A stretch of DNA of 64,000 nt, taken from assembly GCF_900148505.1 (NCBI RefSeq), contig NZ_FRXO01000002.1, positions 310,001-374,000 on the forward strand, given 5' to 3'. The notes beneath the pieces are model-generated. The model had not been told where the DNA came from and did no database searches. It worked only from the letters and a program-made list of their open reading frames with translations. The translations under genes were made by a program, and so were the position numbers. Source of the stretch: Pseudoxanthobacter soli DSM 19599. Lineage in GTDB: Bacteria > Pseudomonadota > Alphaproteobacteria > Rhizobiales > Segnochrobactraceae. Of this stretch, positions 1 through 9,434 are shown in pieces (position 1 is the first letter of the stretch; every line of letters starts with the position of its first letter).

Positions 1-1
1 C

Positions 2-451
2 GGCGCGAAGTCGATCCTCGACATCCCCAAGACGCTCGAATATCTCGAGACCCGCGGCGTGCCGGTGCTCGGCTACCGCACGGATGCGTTCCCGGCGTTC
101 TTCTCCCGGGATTCGGGCTCGCCCGTCGATGCCCGCTTCGACGATCCGGCCGCGATCGCCGCCGTGATCGCCGCCCAGCGCAGCCTCGGCCTCCACGCCG
201 GCATCCTCATCGCGAATCCTGTGCCCGAGGCCGATGCCCTGCCCGGCGATGAGATCGAACGCACCATCGCAGCGGCGGTGGCGGAGGCGGCGCAGCGCGG
301 CATCGGCGGCAAGGAACTGACGCCCTTCCTGCTTGCCCGCATCAATGCGCTGACGGGAGGCAGCAGCCTCAGGACGAACATCGCCCTCATCCTCGACAAT
401 GCGCGCCTCGCTGCGGAAATCGCGCGCGCGCTCGCGGCGCTGACGGCCTGA
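2..451 (+). CDS. psuG: Pseudouridine-5'-phosphate glycosidase, C-terminal part (5' end outside window)
   Basis: The frame is already open at base 2 and runs 149 codons to TGA, so only the C-terminal half is present. It reads GAKSILDIPKTLEYLETRGV, then VLGYRTDAFPAFFSRDSG, an IANPVPEADALPGDEIE stretch and a final KELTPFLLARI / GGSSLRTNIALI segment. This matches the PsuG family in sequence and order (recognised from memory). PsuG reversibly splits pseudouridine 5'-phosphate into uracil and ribose 5-phosphate in the cytoplasm. Its usual partner, a PfkB-type pseudouridine kinase, is not in view and may lie upstream. A hairpin follows the stop. Confidence 0.9.
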   Translation, partial: GAKSILDIPKTLEYLETRGVPVLGYRTDAFPAFFSRDSGSPVDARFDDPAAIAAVIAAQRSLGLHAGILIANPVPEADALPGDEIERTIAAAVAEAAQRGIGGKELTPFLLARINALTGGSSLRTNIALILDNARLAAEIARALAALTA

Positions 452-470
452 CGCCCTCGCCACTCCGGGG

Positions 471-502
471 CGGGCCTCATCCAGGGAGGCCCGTTCCTCT
501 TT
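471..502 (+). terminator. Likely terminator of psuG
   Basis: CGGGCCT (471-477) can pair with AGGCCCG (487-493) around a 9-nt loop, and a pyrimidine-rich tail, TTCCTCTTT, follows. It sits 20 bp after the psuG stop. The tail is not a clean T-run, so it may be weak. Confidence 0.5.
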
Positions 503-597
503 GCCCCGTCCCTTTGCCGGCAGCCTTTCGGCAGCGCAACCTCAGGGTTCGGGAGACGAAGATAAACCTTCGTATAGTTCATTGTACGAGTGGCAAC

Positions 598-645
598 TTG
601 ATTTCCGTTGAAAAGCCCGCCTATCCTGTGCATCTGAACGATGCA
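598..645 (+). promoter_or_regulatory. Possible maeA promoter with an adjoining dyad
   Basis: TTGATT (598-603) and TATCCT (622-627) are separated by 18 bp, like a housekeeping promoter. Two bases after the -10 lies a perfect dyad, TGCATC-TGAAC-GATGCA (629-645), placed where a repressor or a start-site hairpin would act. The leader to the maeA ATG would be about 280 nt. This is pattern matching only. Confidence 0.3.
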
Positions 646-915
646 TAAGGCGCATGAAACTGTTTGCGCTCAGCCCAAGCCAAAGGGAACGGCCTGACGC
701 ATTTATATCCCGGTCCGAATGCTGACAAAGCGATGACAATGCGTCGGAATGCATCCGACACAAAGAAATCGCGGCTTCATGCAGACATGTTTATTGCACG
801 TGCAGCGTGCTGATCGACGTGACCGGGCCATTTTCCTGAAGACGCGCTGCCGTTCCGTTCTCTCGTTTCCCGCCGACTGTTTCCTCTGCTCGCCACTAGC
901 GCCCAAGGTGTTCGC

Positions 916-2601
916 ATGACGACCAAAAAGATCGACGCGACCCGGTTCCACGGCCAGGAACTGATCGACACGCCGCTCCTCAACAAGGCGGACGCCTTCT
1001 CCGATTCCGAACGCACGACATTCCGGCTGCATGGGCTGCTTCCGCCGTCGGTGGAGACGATCGAGACCCAGCTTGAGCGCGTGAAGGATGCCTACCAGCA
1101 GAAGACGACGGATCTGGAACGCCACATCTACCTGCGCGCGCTGCAGGACACCAACGAGACGCTGTTCTACCGCTTCATGGTCGAAAACGTCACCGACCTG
1201 ATGCCGATGGTCTACACACCGGTCGTCGGTCTCGGCTGCCAGAAGTTCAGCGAAATCTATCGCCGTCCCCGCGGCCTGTTCATCAGCTATCCGCTGCGCG
1301 ATTCGATCGACACGATCCTCGAGGCCGTCAGCGATCAGGACGTGCGCGTGATCGTCGTCACCGACGGCGAGCGCATTCTGGGCCTTGGCGACCAGGGCAC
1401 CGGTGGCATGGGCATCCCGATCGGCAAGCTCTCGCTCTACACCGCCTGCGGCGGCATCGCGCCGGAATATACCCTGCCCATCACGCTCGATGTCGGCACC
1501 AACAACCAGGAGCGGCTCGACGATCCGCTCTATATCGGCTGGCGCAACCGCCGCATCACCGGCGACGAATATGTCGCGTTCGTCGATGCGTTCGTGGCCG
1601 CCGTGAAGCGCAAGTGGCCGAACGTGCTGCTGCAGTTCGAGGACTTCGCGCAGAACCACGCCACCATGTTCCTGGAGCGCTATCGCGACCAGCTCTGCAT
1701 GTTCAACGACGACGTGCAGGGCACGGCCTCGGTGGTGGTCGGCACTGTGCTGTCGGCGGTCAAGGTGTCCGGCCGGCCGCTTTCCGACCAGCGCGTGGTG
1801 GTGGTCGGCGCCGGCTCGGCCGGCTGCGGCATCGCCGAGCAGATGATCCAGCTCATGGTCGAGGACGGCGTCGATCCGAAGGAAGCGCGGTCGCGGTTCT
1901 ACATGATCGATCGCGAGGGCCTGGTGCTCGACACCCAGCAGGGGCTGTGGCCGTTCCAGGCGAAGCTCGCCCACACCGCCGCCGACCTGGCCGCGTGGCC
2001 GGCGGGCGCCGTTCCGGGCAAGTTCTCGTTCCTCGAGACGGTCAAGAACGCCAAGCCGACGATCCTCATCGGCGTCACCGGCCAGCCGGACATCTTCACC
2101 CAGGAGATCATCCGCACCATGGCGGCGACGGTGGAGCGGCCGATCGTGTTCCCGCTGTCGAACCCGACGAACCGTTGCGAGGCCCAGCCTGCCGACGTGC
2201 TCGCCTGGACCAACGGGCGGGCGATCATCGGCACCGGCAGCCCGTTCCAGCCCGTGCCCCATGACGGCAAGCTCTATCCGATCGCCCAGACCAACAACGC
2301 CTACATCTTCCCGGGCCTCGGCCTCGGCATCCTCGCCCTCGGCATTCCCCGCGTCAGCGACGGGATGTTCATGGCTGCGTCGCGTGCGCTTGCGGATGCC
2401 AACACCGGAGGCGACGGCAGCGTGCCGGTGCTGCTGCCCCCGCTCAGCGACATCCGCGCCGTGTCGCGCGCGATCGCCATCGCGGTCGCAAAGGCGGCCA
2501 TCAAGGACGGACTCGTGGCTGCGGCGGACGACGACACCATCGCCGCGAAGGTCGACGCCACGATGTGGAACCCGGAATACCGGGATTATGTCGCCGCCTG
2601 A
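916..2601 (+). CDS. maeA: NAD-dependent malic enzyme (MaeA/SfcA type)
   Basis: 561 aa, cytoplasmic. It converts L-malate to pyruvate and CO2 with reduction of NAD. Family residues are visible: Tyr100 in YTPVV, the catalytic Lys171 in GIPIGKLSLY, the metal-binding pair E242-D243 in FEDFAQNH and D266 in FNDDVQGT. The nucleotide-binding motif GAGSAG lies near residue 300. Length and sequence fit the short bacterial/eukaryote-like NAD enzyme, not the roughly 770-aa rhizobial malic enzymes that carry a C-terminal phosphotransacetylase domain. A weak ribosome site, AAGGTG, lies 5 nt before the ATG. Feeding pyruvate to the next gene (pyruvate:quinone oxidoreductase) is a reasonable inference. Confidence 0.93.
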   Translation: MTTKKIDATRFHGQELIDTPLLNKADAFSDSERTTFRLHGLLPPSVETIETQLERVKDAYQQKTTDLERHIYLRALQDTNETLFYRFMVENVTDLMPMVYTPVVGLGCQKFSEIYRRPRGLFISYPLRDSIDTILEAVSDQDVRVIVVTDGERILGLGDQGTGGMGIPIGKLSLYTACGGIAPEYTLPITLDVGTNNQERLDDPLYIGWRNRRITGDEYVAFVDAFVAAVKRKWPNVLLQFEDFAQNHATMFLERYRDQLCMFNDDVQGTASVVVGTVLSAVKVSGRPLSDQRVVVVGAGSAGCGIAEQMIQLMVEDGVDPKEARSRFYMIDREGLVLDTQQGLWPFQAKLAHTAADLAAWPAGAVPGKFSFLETVKNAKPTILIGVTGQPDIFTQEIIRTMAATVERPIVFPLSNPTNRCEAQPADVLAWTNGRAIIGTGSPFQPVPHDGKLYPIAQTNNAYIFPGLGLGILALGIPRVSDGMFMAASRALADANTGGDGSVPVLLPPLSDIRAVSRAIAIAVAKAAIKDGLVAAADDDTIAAKVDATMWNPEYRDYVAA

Positions 2602-2710
2602 ACAAGCTGGCCGGCGCCGTTTCCGTGCCGCCGGCCGACCGTGAAATGACAGCAGGGGGCCGGGCGGCTGAAAGCCCCGGCACCCCGAGCCGAAGCGAAA
2701 AGGTTTGACG

Positions 2711-4438
2711 ATGGCGGGATTGCGTGTAGCCGACCTTCTGGCCGGGGCGCTGGAAGCGGCGGGTGTCGAGCGGGTGTGGGGCGTGGTCGGGGATTCCCTC
2801 AACGGGTTCACCGACGCGCTGCGCACCAGCAAGAAGGTCGAATGGATGCATGTCCGCCACGAGGAAGTGGCGGCGTTCGCCGCGGGCGCCGAAGCCCAGC
2901 TCACCGGCAAGCTTGCCGTGTGCGCCGGCAGCTGCGGCCCGGGCAACCTGCACCTGATCAACGGCCTGTTCGACTGCCACCGCACCCGCACGCCGGTGCT
3001 GGCCATCGCGGCCCACATCCCGAGCGCGGAAATCGGTTCGGGGTACTTCCAGGAAACGCACCCGGAGCAGTTGTTCCGCGAGTGCAGCCACTATTGCGAG
3101 CTGGTCTCCAGCCCGTCGCAGATGCCGCGCGCCATCGAGATCGCGATGCGCACCGCGATCCAGAAGCAGGGCGTGGCGGTGATCGTCATCCCCGGCGACG
3201 TGGCGCTTTCGACGGCCGAGGCCGGATCGAGCGTGTCGTGGACCGAGGTCGCGCCGCCGGTCGTCGTGCCGCCGGAGGCCGAACTCGACCGCCTCGCGAA
3301 CCTGCTGAACGGCGTGGATTCGATCACGATGCTGTGCGGCGCGGGCTGCGAGGGTGCCCACGACGAGGTCGTGGCGCTTGCCGGCGCGCTGAAGGCGCCG
3401 GTGGTCCATACCCTGCGCGGCAAGGACCATGTCGAGCACGACAACCCCTATGATGTCGGCATGACCGGCTTCATCGGCTTCTCGTCCGGCTACCACGCCA
3501 TGCGCGATGCCGAACTGCTGCTGATGGTCGGCACCGACTTCCCCTACCGCCAGTTCTATCCGAGCGACGCCAAGGTGGCGCAGATCGACATCCGCCCGGA
3601 AAATCTCGGCCGGCGCACGCGGCTCGATCTCGGCCTCGTCGGCGATGTCGGCGAGACGCTGCGCCGCCTCGTGCCGAAGCTGAAGCCGAAGACGAACGAC
3701 GCCTTCCTCCGCAAGGCGCAGGACCACTATGTGAAGGCGCGCAAGGGCCTGGACGACCTCGCCACCGGCAAGGCCGGCTCGAAGCCGATCCATCCGCAGT
3801 TCCTGGCCCGCATGATCGACGAGGTGGCGGCCGAGGATGCGGTGTTCACCTGCGACGTGGGCGAGACCACGGTCTGGGCGGCGCGCTACCTGCACCTGAA
3901 GGGCAAGCGGCGCCTGATCGGATCGCTGATCCACGGCTCGATGGCCAACGCCATGCCCCAGGCGCTCGGTGCCCAGGCGGCCTTCCCGGGCCGGCAGGTG
4001 GTGTCGATGTCCGGCGACGGCGGCTTCACCATGCTGATGGGCGACATCATCTCCGTCAGCCAGCTCGGCCTGCCGGTGAAGATCGTGGTGTTCAACAACG
4101 GCCTGCTCGGCTTCGTCGACATGGAGATGAAGGCCGCCGGCTTCCTGCCGTTCGGCACCGACCTGAAGAACCCGAACTTCGCCAAGATGGCGGAGGCGCT
4201 CGGCATCCTCGGCATCCGCGCCGAGGACCCGGCGGACGTTCGCCCGGCGCTGGAAAAGGCCTTCGCCCATGACGGCCCCGCGCTCGTCGATGTCGTGACC
4301 GACCGGATGGAACTCGTCATGCCGCCGGAGATCAAGGCGGAACAGGCGATCGGCTTCAGCCTCTACGCCGCCCGCGCCATCATGAACGGCCGCGGCGACG
4401 AGATCCTGCAGCTCGCCAAGAACACGCTGTTCCGATGA
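2711..4438 (+). CDS. poxB: Pyruvate:quinone oxidoreductase / pyruvate oxidase (thiamine-diphosphate enzyme)
   Basis: 575 aa. The three-domain ThDP fold is clear. The N-terminal Pyr domain has the activating Glu51 in [13 protein letters not shown] central domain follows, and the C-terminal PP domain carries the ThDP motif GDGG (near residue 436) ending in VVFNN. PoxB decarboxylates pyruvate to acetate and CO2 and passes electrons through FAD to membrane quinone. The ATG at 2711 is chosen over an in-frame TTG at 2705 because AAAAGG sits 7 nt upstream. The stop overlaps the next gene's start (ATGA). A related acetolactate-synthase-like ThDP enzyme cannot be excluded, but the whole-length resemblance is to PoxB. 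Confidence 0.85.
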   Translation: MAGLRVADLLAGALEAAGVERVWGVVGDSLNGFTDALRTSKKVEWMHVRHEEVAAFAAGAEAQLTGKLAVCAGSCGPGNLHLINGLFDCHRTRTPVLAIAAHIPSAEIGSGYFQETHPEQLFRECSHYCELVSSPSQMPRAIEIAMRTAIQKQGVAVIVIPGDVALSTAEAGSSVSWTEVAPPVVVPPEAELDRLANLLNGVDSITMLCGAGCEGAHDEVVALAGALKAPVVHTLRGKDHVEHDNPYDVGMTGFIGFSSGYHAMRDAELLLMVGTDFPYRQFYPSDAKVAQIDIRPENLGRRTRLDLGLVGDVGETLRRLVPKLKPKTNDAFLRKAQDHYVKARKGLDDLATGKAGSKPIHPQFLARMIDEVAAEDAVFTCDVGETTVWAARYLHLKGKRRLIGSLIHGSMANAMPQALGAQAAFPGRQVVSMSGDGGFTMLMGDIISVSQLGLPVKIVVFNNGLLGFVDMEMKAAGFLPFGTDLKNPNFAKMAEALGILGIRAEDPADVRPALEKAFAHDGPALVDVVTDRMELVMPPEIKAEQAIGFSLYAARAIMNGRGDEILQLAKNTLFR

Positions 4439-4902
4439 GCGGCGCGCCCGGGAGGGCCCCGGCGGTCATCGTTCCGATGGCCGCCCGGCATCGCGAGGGC
4501 TGGGAAAAGCTCTACCGCGCCTATGCCGCCTTCTATGCGGTGCCGATGACGGACGAGATCCTCGGGCGCACCTGGGGCTGGCTGATGGACCCCGGCCACC
4601 CCGAGGAAGGCCTCGCGGCCGAGGATGCCGATGGCACCCTCGTCGGCCTCGCGCATTTCCGGCCCTATCCGGACCCGCTGCGCGGCTGCGACATCGGCTT
4701 CTTCGACGACCTGTTCGTCGATCCCTCGGCCCGCGGGCGCGGCATCGCGCGCCAGCTGATCGAGGCGGTCGCCACCGTCGCCCGCGAGCGCGGCTGGCCT
4801 CAGGTGAGCTGGCTCACGGCGCAGGACAATGCCTCCGCCCGCGCGCTCTACGACCAGCTGGCGCGGGCCACCACCTGGGTGACCTACGAGATGCTACCCT
4901 GA
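4435..4902 (+). CDS. GNAT-family N-acetyltransferase
   Basis: 155 aa. The acetyl-CoA-binding motif A is seen around residue 100 ([16 protein letters not shown]), followed by a C-terminal [16 protein letters not shown] segment typical of GNAT enzymes. The start ATG overlaps the poxB stop, so the two are probably translated together. The substrate is unknown: GNAT proteins acetylate small amines, antibiotics or protein lysines. Linkage to poxB could suggest a role tied to acetate or acetyl-CoA status, but nothing in the sequence shows it. It ends 34 bp before the convergent nuclease-helicase gene. Confidence 0.85.
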   Translation: MSGAPGRAPAVIVPMAARHREGWEKLYRAYAAFYAVPMTDEILGRTWGWLMDPGHPEEGLAAEDADGTLVGLAHFRPYPDPLRGCDIGFFDDLFVDPSARGRGIARQLIEAVATVARERGWPQVSWLTAQDNASARALYDQLARATTWVTYEMLP

Positions 4903-4936
4903 GGGCCTGCCGGACCTCTCGGCCCGGCCGCTCGGG

Positions 4937-7900
4937 TCAGAACAGGCTGAACTGCCGGGCACGCGGCTTTCGGCGCGTCCCGGCCGTGGGCGCGAGGAGA
5001 GCCGGATCGATGGCGGCGAGGAAGGGCGACGCCGACGGCTCGCGCCCGCCGCGCCGTGACGCCCGGCTGAGATAGAGCCGATCCTTCGCCCGCGTCATCG
5101 CGACATAGAGCAGACGCCGCTCCTCCGCCGCCGAGGCCGGGTCGGGCATGCCGCCGTCGAACGAGAACGGCATCAGGCCGGCCTCGAGCCCCACCACAAA
5201 CACCACCGGAAATTCCAGCCCCTTCGCGGCGTGCATGGTGAGGAGCGACACGCGGTCGGCCCTCGGATCGTGGAAATCCGCCTCGGTCGCGAGCGCGACC
5301 TGCTCGCGAAAGCGCGCCGCGTCGCCGGCGACCGCATCAGACGCGGCGAGGTGATCGAGCCAGGCCCTCGCCTCGGCAAGTCCGGCGGCGTCGATATGCC
5401 CGGTGGCACCGGTCACGTCGTCAGCCGACACCGATTGCCCCCTCACCCGCTCGACCGCAGCGGCGATCCCGGCGGGGAGATCGGCCGCGGGAACCTCTTC
5501 CAGAGCCGCGAGCACGGCGCGCACCGCTGGATGGCCGGCGATCGGGGCCGGCGAACTCTTGGCATGGGGAATGCCGGCCTTGTCGAAGGCCTCCCGCAAC
5601 GCCGCCGCCTGCTGGTCCGTGCGGTAGAGCACGGCGAAATCGGCAAAACCGAGGGAGGGCCCGCCCTTCCTGCGGCCGGGCTTGCCGGCGTGGGCGGCGA
5701 GCATGTCGTGACCGCCGAGCAAACCTTCGATGGTCTCGGAGACGAACGCCGCTTCGGCGCGCTCGTCCTCGGCGACATGAAGGCCGACGGCCTCGCCCGG
5801 CGGCCGCATCGCCTGCGCATCGCCGCCACCGAGCGCCTGGGTCGAGGCCACGACGATGGTTCCCGAGGAGCGATAGTTGCGGGCGAGCCGGACCGTCCCG
5901 GCCGCCGGATAGTCCTCGGCGAAGCGGGCGAAGCAGGCGGCATCGGCACCTCGAAAGCCGTAGATCGCCTGATCGGGGTCGCCGATCGCGCAGAGGCCGT
6001 CGCCGGAAGGCGCGATCAGGCGGACCAGACGGTATTGCCCAGCGTCGATGTCCTGGAACTCATCCACCGCGATGTGGGCGAACCGCTGCCGCCATATGGC
6101 GGCACAGGCCGCGTCCGTTTCGAGGAGTTCGGCCGACAGCGCGACGAGATCGTCGACATCGACGAAGCCGTGCTCACGGCCGAGCCGGCGCAGGGTGGCG
6201 AGCGCCTCCGCCGTGCGGGCGTCGCCGATCTCGCCGGTGCGCCGGGCGACCGACAAGGCTTTGACGAGCCGCGCCGCCTCGCCCGGTTTCAGGCCCATCT
6301 CCTCAGCCAGCAGCCCGGCGCAAGCAGCCGCATCGGCGACGCGGAACTGCGGGCCGAGGCCCAGCGCCGCACCGTGGCTTCTGAGGATCGCGAGGCCGAG
6401 GGAATGGAACGTGTGGACGGCGACCGTCCCCGCGCGGCGGCCGAGGAGCGCGGCGAGGCGGGTGCGCAGTTCCTCGCAGGCCCGCCGGGTGAAGGTGACC
6501 GCGAGGCACGACGTGGCGGGCACACCCCGCTCGGCGACGAGGTGAGCGATGCGATGCGCCAGCATCCGTGTCTTGCCCGAGCCCGGCCCGGCGACGACCA
6601 CGAGCGGGCCGGCGGCCTCGGCCGCGCGGCATTGATCCTCGTCGAGGGCGGCGAGAAGGCCGCTGCGGCCGGATGGAGCCGCCGGAGCCGGCGCCGGATG
6701 GCTCTCCGCGCCTTCCTGCGGGCCGGGCACGGCCGCCGCCGTCTTCTTCGCGCGGCGGCGGAGGGGCGCGTCGAACAAAAGCGCCCCCTTCGTCAGGCCG
6801 TCGAGCTCGCCGTCGCCGAACAGGCGGATCACACCATATTCGCCGTCATAGCCGGCATCGCGGATCACGCTGCCGGTCCTCAGCCGCGCGATGGCCTCGC
6901 CGAGCAGGGGATTGGCCCGCGCCACGTCTTCGAGCGGCACCTCGTCCAGGAGCGACAACTCCGGGCCGAGTGTGGCGGTCGCACGGTCATAGGCGGCCGC
7001 GACCGCCTTGGTGGCGACACCGCCGCCGACGATCTCGGACAGGATTTCCGGCAGCGGCACGAGGCTCGCCGCCTCACCCGCGGTTTCCGGCGGGGTCGCT
7101 TCCGCCTCGCTGCGATCGGCCAGCATCTCCACCCGGTGGGCGACACCGACCGTGACGCGCCCGCCGCAGACGGGGCAGAGGCCGCCAAGCGCGATGGTCT
7201 CTTTCGGGTCGAGCCGGACGCCGCAGTTGCGGTGCCCGTCCATGTGATACTTGCCCTCCTCGGGGAAGAACTCGACCGTGCCGTGATAGCCCTCGCCGGT
7301 TTCGAGCGCCCGGCGGATGGCGAAATAGTCCGGCGCGCAGGAAAAGCGCGTCGCCTCGCGCCCGAGTTTTCCGGGCGAATGCGCGTCCGAATTGGACGTG
7401 AGGCGGTAGCGGTCGAGGAACGAGACGCGCCAGTTCATCGCCGGGTCGGAAGAAAGCCCGGTCTCGACCGCGAAGATGTGGGGCGCGAGGTCGCCGTAGC
7501 ATTCGGCGATGGAATCGAAACCCGACTGCGAGCCCAGCGCGGCGAACCACGGCGTCCAGATATGGGCCGGCACCAGATAGGAGCCGGGGCCGGACTGCAG
7601 CGCGACTTCAAGGAGATCGCGGGAATCGAGGCCAAGGATCGGGCGCCCGTCGGAGGCGATGTTGCCGATGCGGCCGAGGCTCGCCGCGAGCCGGTCTGCG
7701 GAGGCGAGATCCGGCACGTAGATCAGGTGGTGCACCTTTCGGGTGCGGTCGCCCTTCTTGTAGATCGTGGAGATCTCGGTCGAGAGCATGAAGCGCACCG
7801 GCCGCCGGCAGATCGCCGGCAGCGTCTTCCAGATCTCGGTCTCGATCTCCGGCTTCAGGCGGAACAGCCCGTGCCCGTCCGGCACCAGCTTGGCCTTGAT

Positions 7901-8068
7901 CTCCGCAAGCCACGCCGGATGGACGCAATCGCCGGTGCCGACCACCGCGATGCCCTTGCGCGCCGCCCACCAGGCGAGGTGCTCGAGGTCGAGATCGCGA
8001 CTGGTGGCGCGGGAATATTTCGAGTGGACGTGCAGGTCGGCGTGGAACAGGCCGTCGGGCAGGGTCAT
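4937..8068 (-). CDS. Endonuclease Q-like PHP nuclease fused to a UvrD/Rep-type DNA helicase
   Basis: 1043 aa in one uninterrupted frame. Residues 1 to about 430 are a complete EndoQ-like protein: PHP metal motif HADLHVHSKYS (9-19), GDCVHP (46-51), TEIS (about 96-99), HIWTPW (about 169-174), NSDAHSP (about 226-232), then a zinc ribbon from DGHRNC and CPVCGG (about 278-303) and the EndoQ C-terminal region ending GYDGEYGVIRLF. An Ala/Pro-rich linker (about 435-465) leads to a full superfamily-1 helicase: GPGSGKT (494-500), VDEFQD, GDPDQAIYGFRGAD, ARNYRSS, TMHAAKGLEFP and VAMTRAKDRL. EndoQ nicks DNA 5' of deaminated bases (uracil, hypoxanthine) or abasic sites; UvrD helicases unwind from nicks. 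A one-protein incision-unwinding repair machine is the inference. Divergent from the kinase gene at 8414. Confidence 0.92.
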   Translation of the reverse strand: MTLPDGLFHADLHVHSKYSRATSRDLDLEHLAWWAARKGIAVVGTGDCVHPAWLAEIKAKLVPDGHGLFRLKPEIETEIWKTLPAICRRPVRFMLSTEISTIYKKGDRTRKVHHLIYVPDLASADRLAASLGRIGNIASDGRPILGLDSRDLLEVALQSGPGSYLVPAHIWTPWFAALGSQSGFDSIAECYGDLAPHIFAVETGLSSDPAMNWRVSFLDRYRLTSNSDAHSPGKLGREATRFSCAPDYFAIRRALETGEGYHGTVEFFPEEGKYHMDGHRNCGVRLDPKETIALGGLCPVCGGRVTVGVAHRVEMLADRSEAEATPPETAGEAASLVPLPEILSEIVGGGVATKAVAAAYDRATATLGPELSLLDEVPLEDVARANPLLGEAIARLRTGSVIRDAGYDGEYGVIRLFGDGELDGLTKGALLFDAPLRRRAKKTAAAVPGPQEGAESHPAPAPAAPSGRSGLLAALDEDQCRAAEAAGPLVVVAGPGSGKTRMLAHRIAHLVAERGVPATSCLAVTFTRRACEELRTRLAALLGRRAGTVAVHTFHSLGLAILRSHGAALGLGPQFRVADAAACAGLLAEEMGLKPGEAARLVKALSVARRTGEIGDARTAEALATLRRLGREHGFVDVDDLVALSAELLETDAACAAIWRQRFAHIAVDEFQDIDAGQYRLVRLIAPSGDGLCAIGDPDQAIYGFRGADAACFARFAEDYPAAGTVRLARNYRSSGTIVVASTQALGGGDAQAMRPPGEAVGLHVAEDERAEAAFVSETIEGLLGGHDMLAAHAGKPGRRKGGPSLGFADFAVLYRTDQQAAALREAFDKAGIPHAKSSPAPIAGHPAVRAVLAALEEVPAADLPAGIAAAVERVRGQSVSADDVTGATGHIDAAGLAEARAWLDHLAASDAVAGDAARFREQVALATEADFHDPRADRVSLLTMHAAKGLEFPVVFVVGLEAGLMPFSFDGGMPDPASAAEERRLLYVAMTRAKDRLYLSRASRRGGREPSASPFLAAIDPALLAPTAGTRRKPRARQFSLF

Positions 8069-8413
8069 CTTTCCATCCGGTCTGGCTCCATCCGGTCAGC
8101 TCGATCCGGTTCGAGCGTGGCCGGCACGATGAGCCACACGGGGCCGGCGAGCCGAATATAGGCCGCAGCAGCCGCGACGCCATCCTTCCAGCATCGGGGC
8201 CCATTCCGGTCAGGAAACGCTTTTCAACGCCCGCATTCCGGGGCATGGTCCGCGCGCCCCGGAGCATAACCCATTCAGATCGAACCGGTCTGAACGACAA
8301 GGATATGCTCAAGGTTTTGAATCCGGAGCGATTTCTGGTCGATCGGATGAGTTCATCCGATCGGAAAGCGCTCCAACCTTTCGACATGCCCTTCCAAGAG
8401 GACTTTCGCCGCA
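8069..8413. other. Divergent intergenic region between the nuclease-helicase and kinase genes
   Basis: 345 bp without a convincing gene. Its right half is one copy of the dispersed palindromic element (8262-8374). The left half must hold the nuclease-helicase promoter, but no clear -35/-10 pair was found. Confidence 0.5.
8262..8374 (-). repeat. Dispersed palindromic intergenic element, copy 1
   Basis: About 110 bp. Read on the plus strand it matches, with few differences, the reverse complement of the copy at 12915-13034. Shared blocks include CAGATCGAACCGGTCTGAAC (here) against CAGATCGAACCGATCTGAAC, GACAAGGATATGCTCAAG, GGAGCGATTTCT, and the dyad CGATCGGATG..CATCCGATCG followed by GAAAGCGCTC. 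The internal dyads would fold as strong hairpins in RNA. Confidence 0.8.
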
Positions 8414-9421
8414 ATGACTTCCCCTCGCCTCGACGCGCTGTGTATCGGCAATGCCATCGTGGACGTGCTCGGACGCGTCGACGACGACTTCATCGTGCGG
8501 GAAGGTCTTGTGAAGGGCGAGATGCGGCTGGTGGACGCCGCGCGCTCGACGGAAATCTACGGCCGCCTCGGCCAGGTCGTTCGGATGTCCGGCGGTTCGG
8601 CCGGGAATACCGCCTTCGGCGTCGGTTCGCTGGGCGGCAACGTCGCCTATATCGGCAAGGTCGCCGCCGACGATCTCGGCCGCGCCTATGCTCACGACCT
8701 GTCGAGCCTCGGCATCGCCTTCGCGACGCAGCCGCTCGAAGGCGGCGCGCCGACCGCGGTCAGCATCATCCTGATCACGCCCGACGGCGAGCGCACCATG
8801 AACACCTATCTCGGTGCCTGCCAGTCCCTGACGGTCGCGGACGTCGAGGCCGACGCGGACGCCATCGGCGCCGCCGCCACCACCTATCTCGAGGGCTACC
8901 TGTGGGATCCGCCGGCGGCGAAGGAGGCCTTCCGCCGCGCCGCCGCGATCGCCCATGCCAACGACCGGCAGGTCGCGATCACGCTGTCGGATTCGTTCTG
9001 CGTCGACCGGCACCGAGCTGAGTTCCTGTCGCTGATCCGCACCGGCACCGTCGACATCGTTTTCGCCAACGAGCACGAACTGAAGGCGCTTTACGAGACC
9101 GCCGACATCGCCACCGCCATCGAGGCGCTGCGGCAGGACTGCGCGGTTGCCGCGGTGACGCTCGGCGCGGAAGGCTCGCTCGCCGTGACGCGCGAGGAGA
9201 CCCACCACGTCAAGGCGACGCCAATCGAGAGCGTCGTCGACCTGACCGGCGCGGGCGATCTCTATGCCTCCGGCTTCCTGTTCGGTCTCGCCCGCGGGCT
9301 CGATCTTGCCGGCTGCGCCTCGCTCGGCGGCCTGTGCGCCGCGGAGGTGATCGGTCAGGTCGGCCCGCGGCCGATGCGCTCGCTGTCCGAACTCGCCTCG
9401 CAGGCGGGCTTCGCGTTCTGA
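8414..9421 (+). CDS. PfkB-family sugar/nucleoside kinase, probably adenosine kinase
   Basis: 335 aa, cytoplasmic ribokinase fold. The N-terminal substrate motif MSGGSAGNTAFG (about 56-67) and the C-terminal catalytic motif DLTGAGDLYASGFLFG (about 276-291, with the catalytic Asp in GAGD) are both present. Overall resemblance is to the adenosine-kinase-like branch common in Alphaproteobacteria, which phosphorylates adenosine to AMP; other PfkB substrates remain possible. AGAGGA lies about 11 nt before the ATG. The gene stands alone between the repeat element and the convergent cobB, whose stop is only 13 bp from its own. Confidence 0.85.
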   Translation: MTSPRLDALCIGNAIVDVLGRVDDDFIVREGLVKGEMRLVDAARSTEIYGRLGQVVRMSGGSAGNTAFGVGSLGGNVAYIGKVAADDLGRAYAHDLSSLGIAFATQPLEGGAPTAVSIILITPDGERTMNTYLGACQSLTVADVEADADAIGAAATTYLEGYLWDPPAAKEAFRRAAAIAHANDRQVAITLSDSFCVDRHRAEFLSLIRTGTVDIVFANEHELKALYETADIATAIEALRQDCAVAAVTLGAEGSLAVTREETHHVKATPIESVVDLTGAGDLYASGFLFGLARGLDLAGCASLGGLCAAEVIGQVGPRPMRSLSELASQAGFAF

Positions 9422-9434
9422 ACGCCGGCGCGCC

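Larger units (their letters stand above)
452..915. other. psuG-maeA intergenic region (464 bp)
   Basis: No gene is convincing here. It is less GC-rich than its surroundings between about 540 and 800. It holds the terminator at 471, small dyads CGAAG/CTTCG (557-572) and TCGTA/TACGA (570-589), and the promoter-like sequence with adjoining dyad described separately. The rest probably forms the malic-enzyme leader. Confidence 0.5.

Noticed and set aside
5231-8161. A plus-strand frame open for almost 1,000 codons
   Set aside because: It is exactly antisense to the nuclease-helicase gene, Arg/Gly/Ala-rich, and shows no family motif: a product of high third-position GC.
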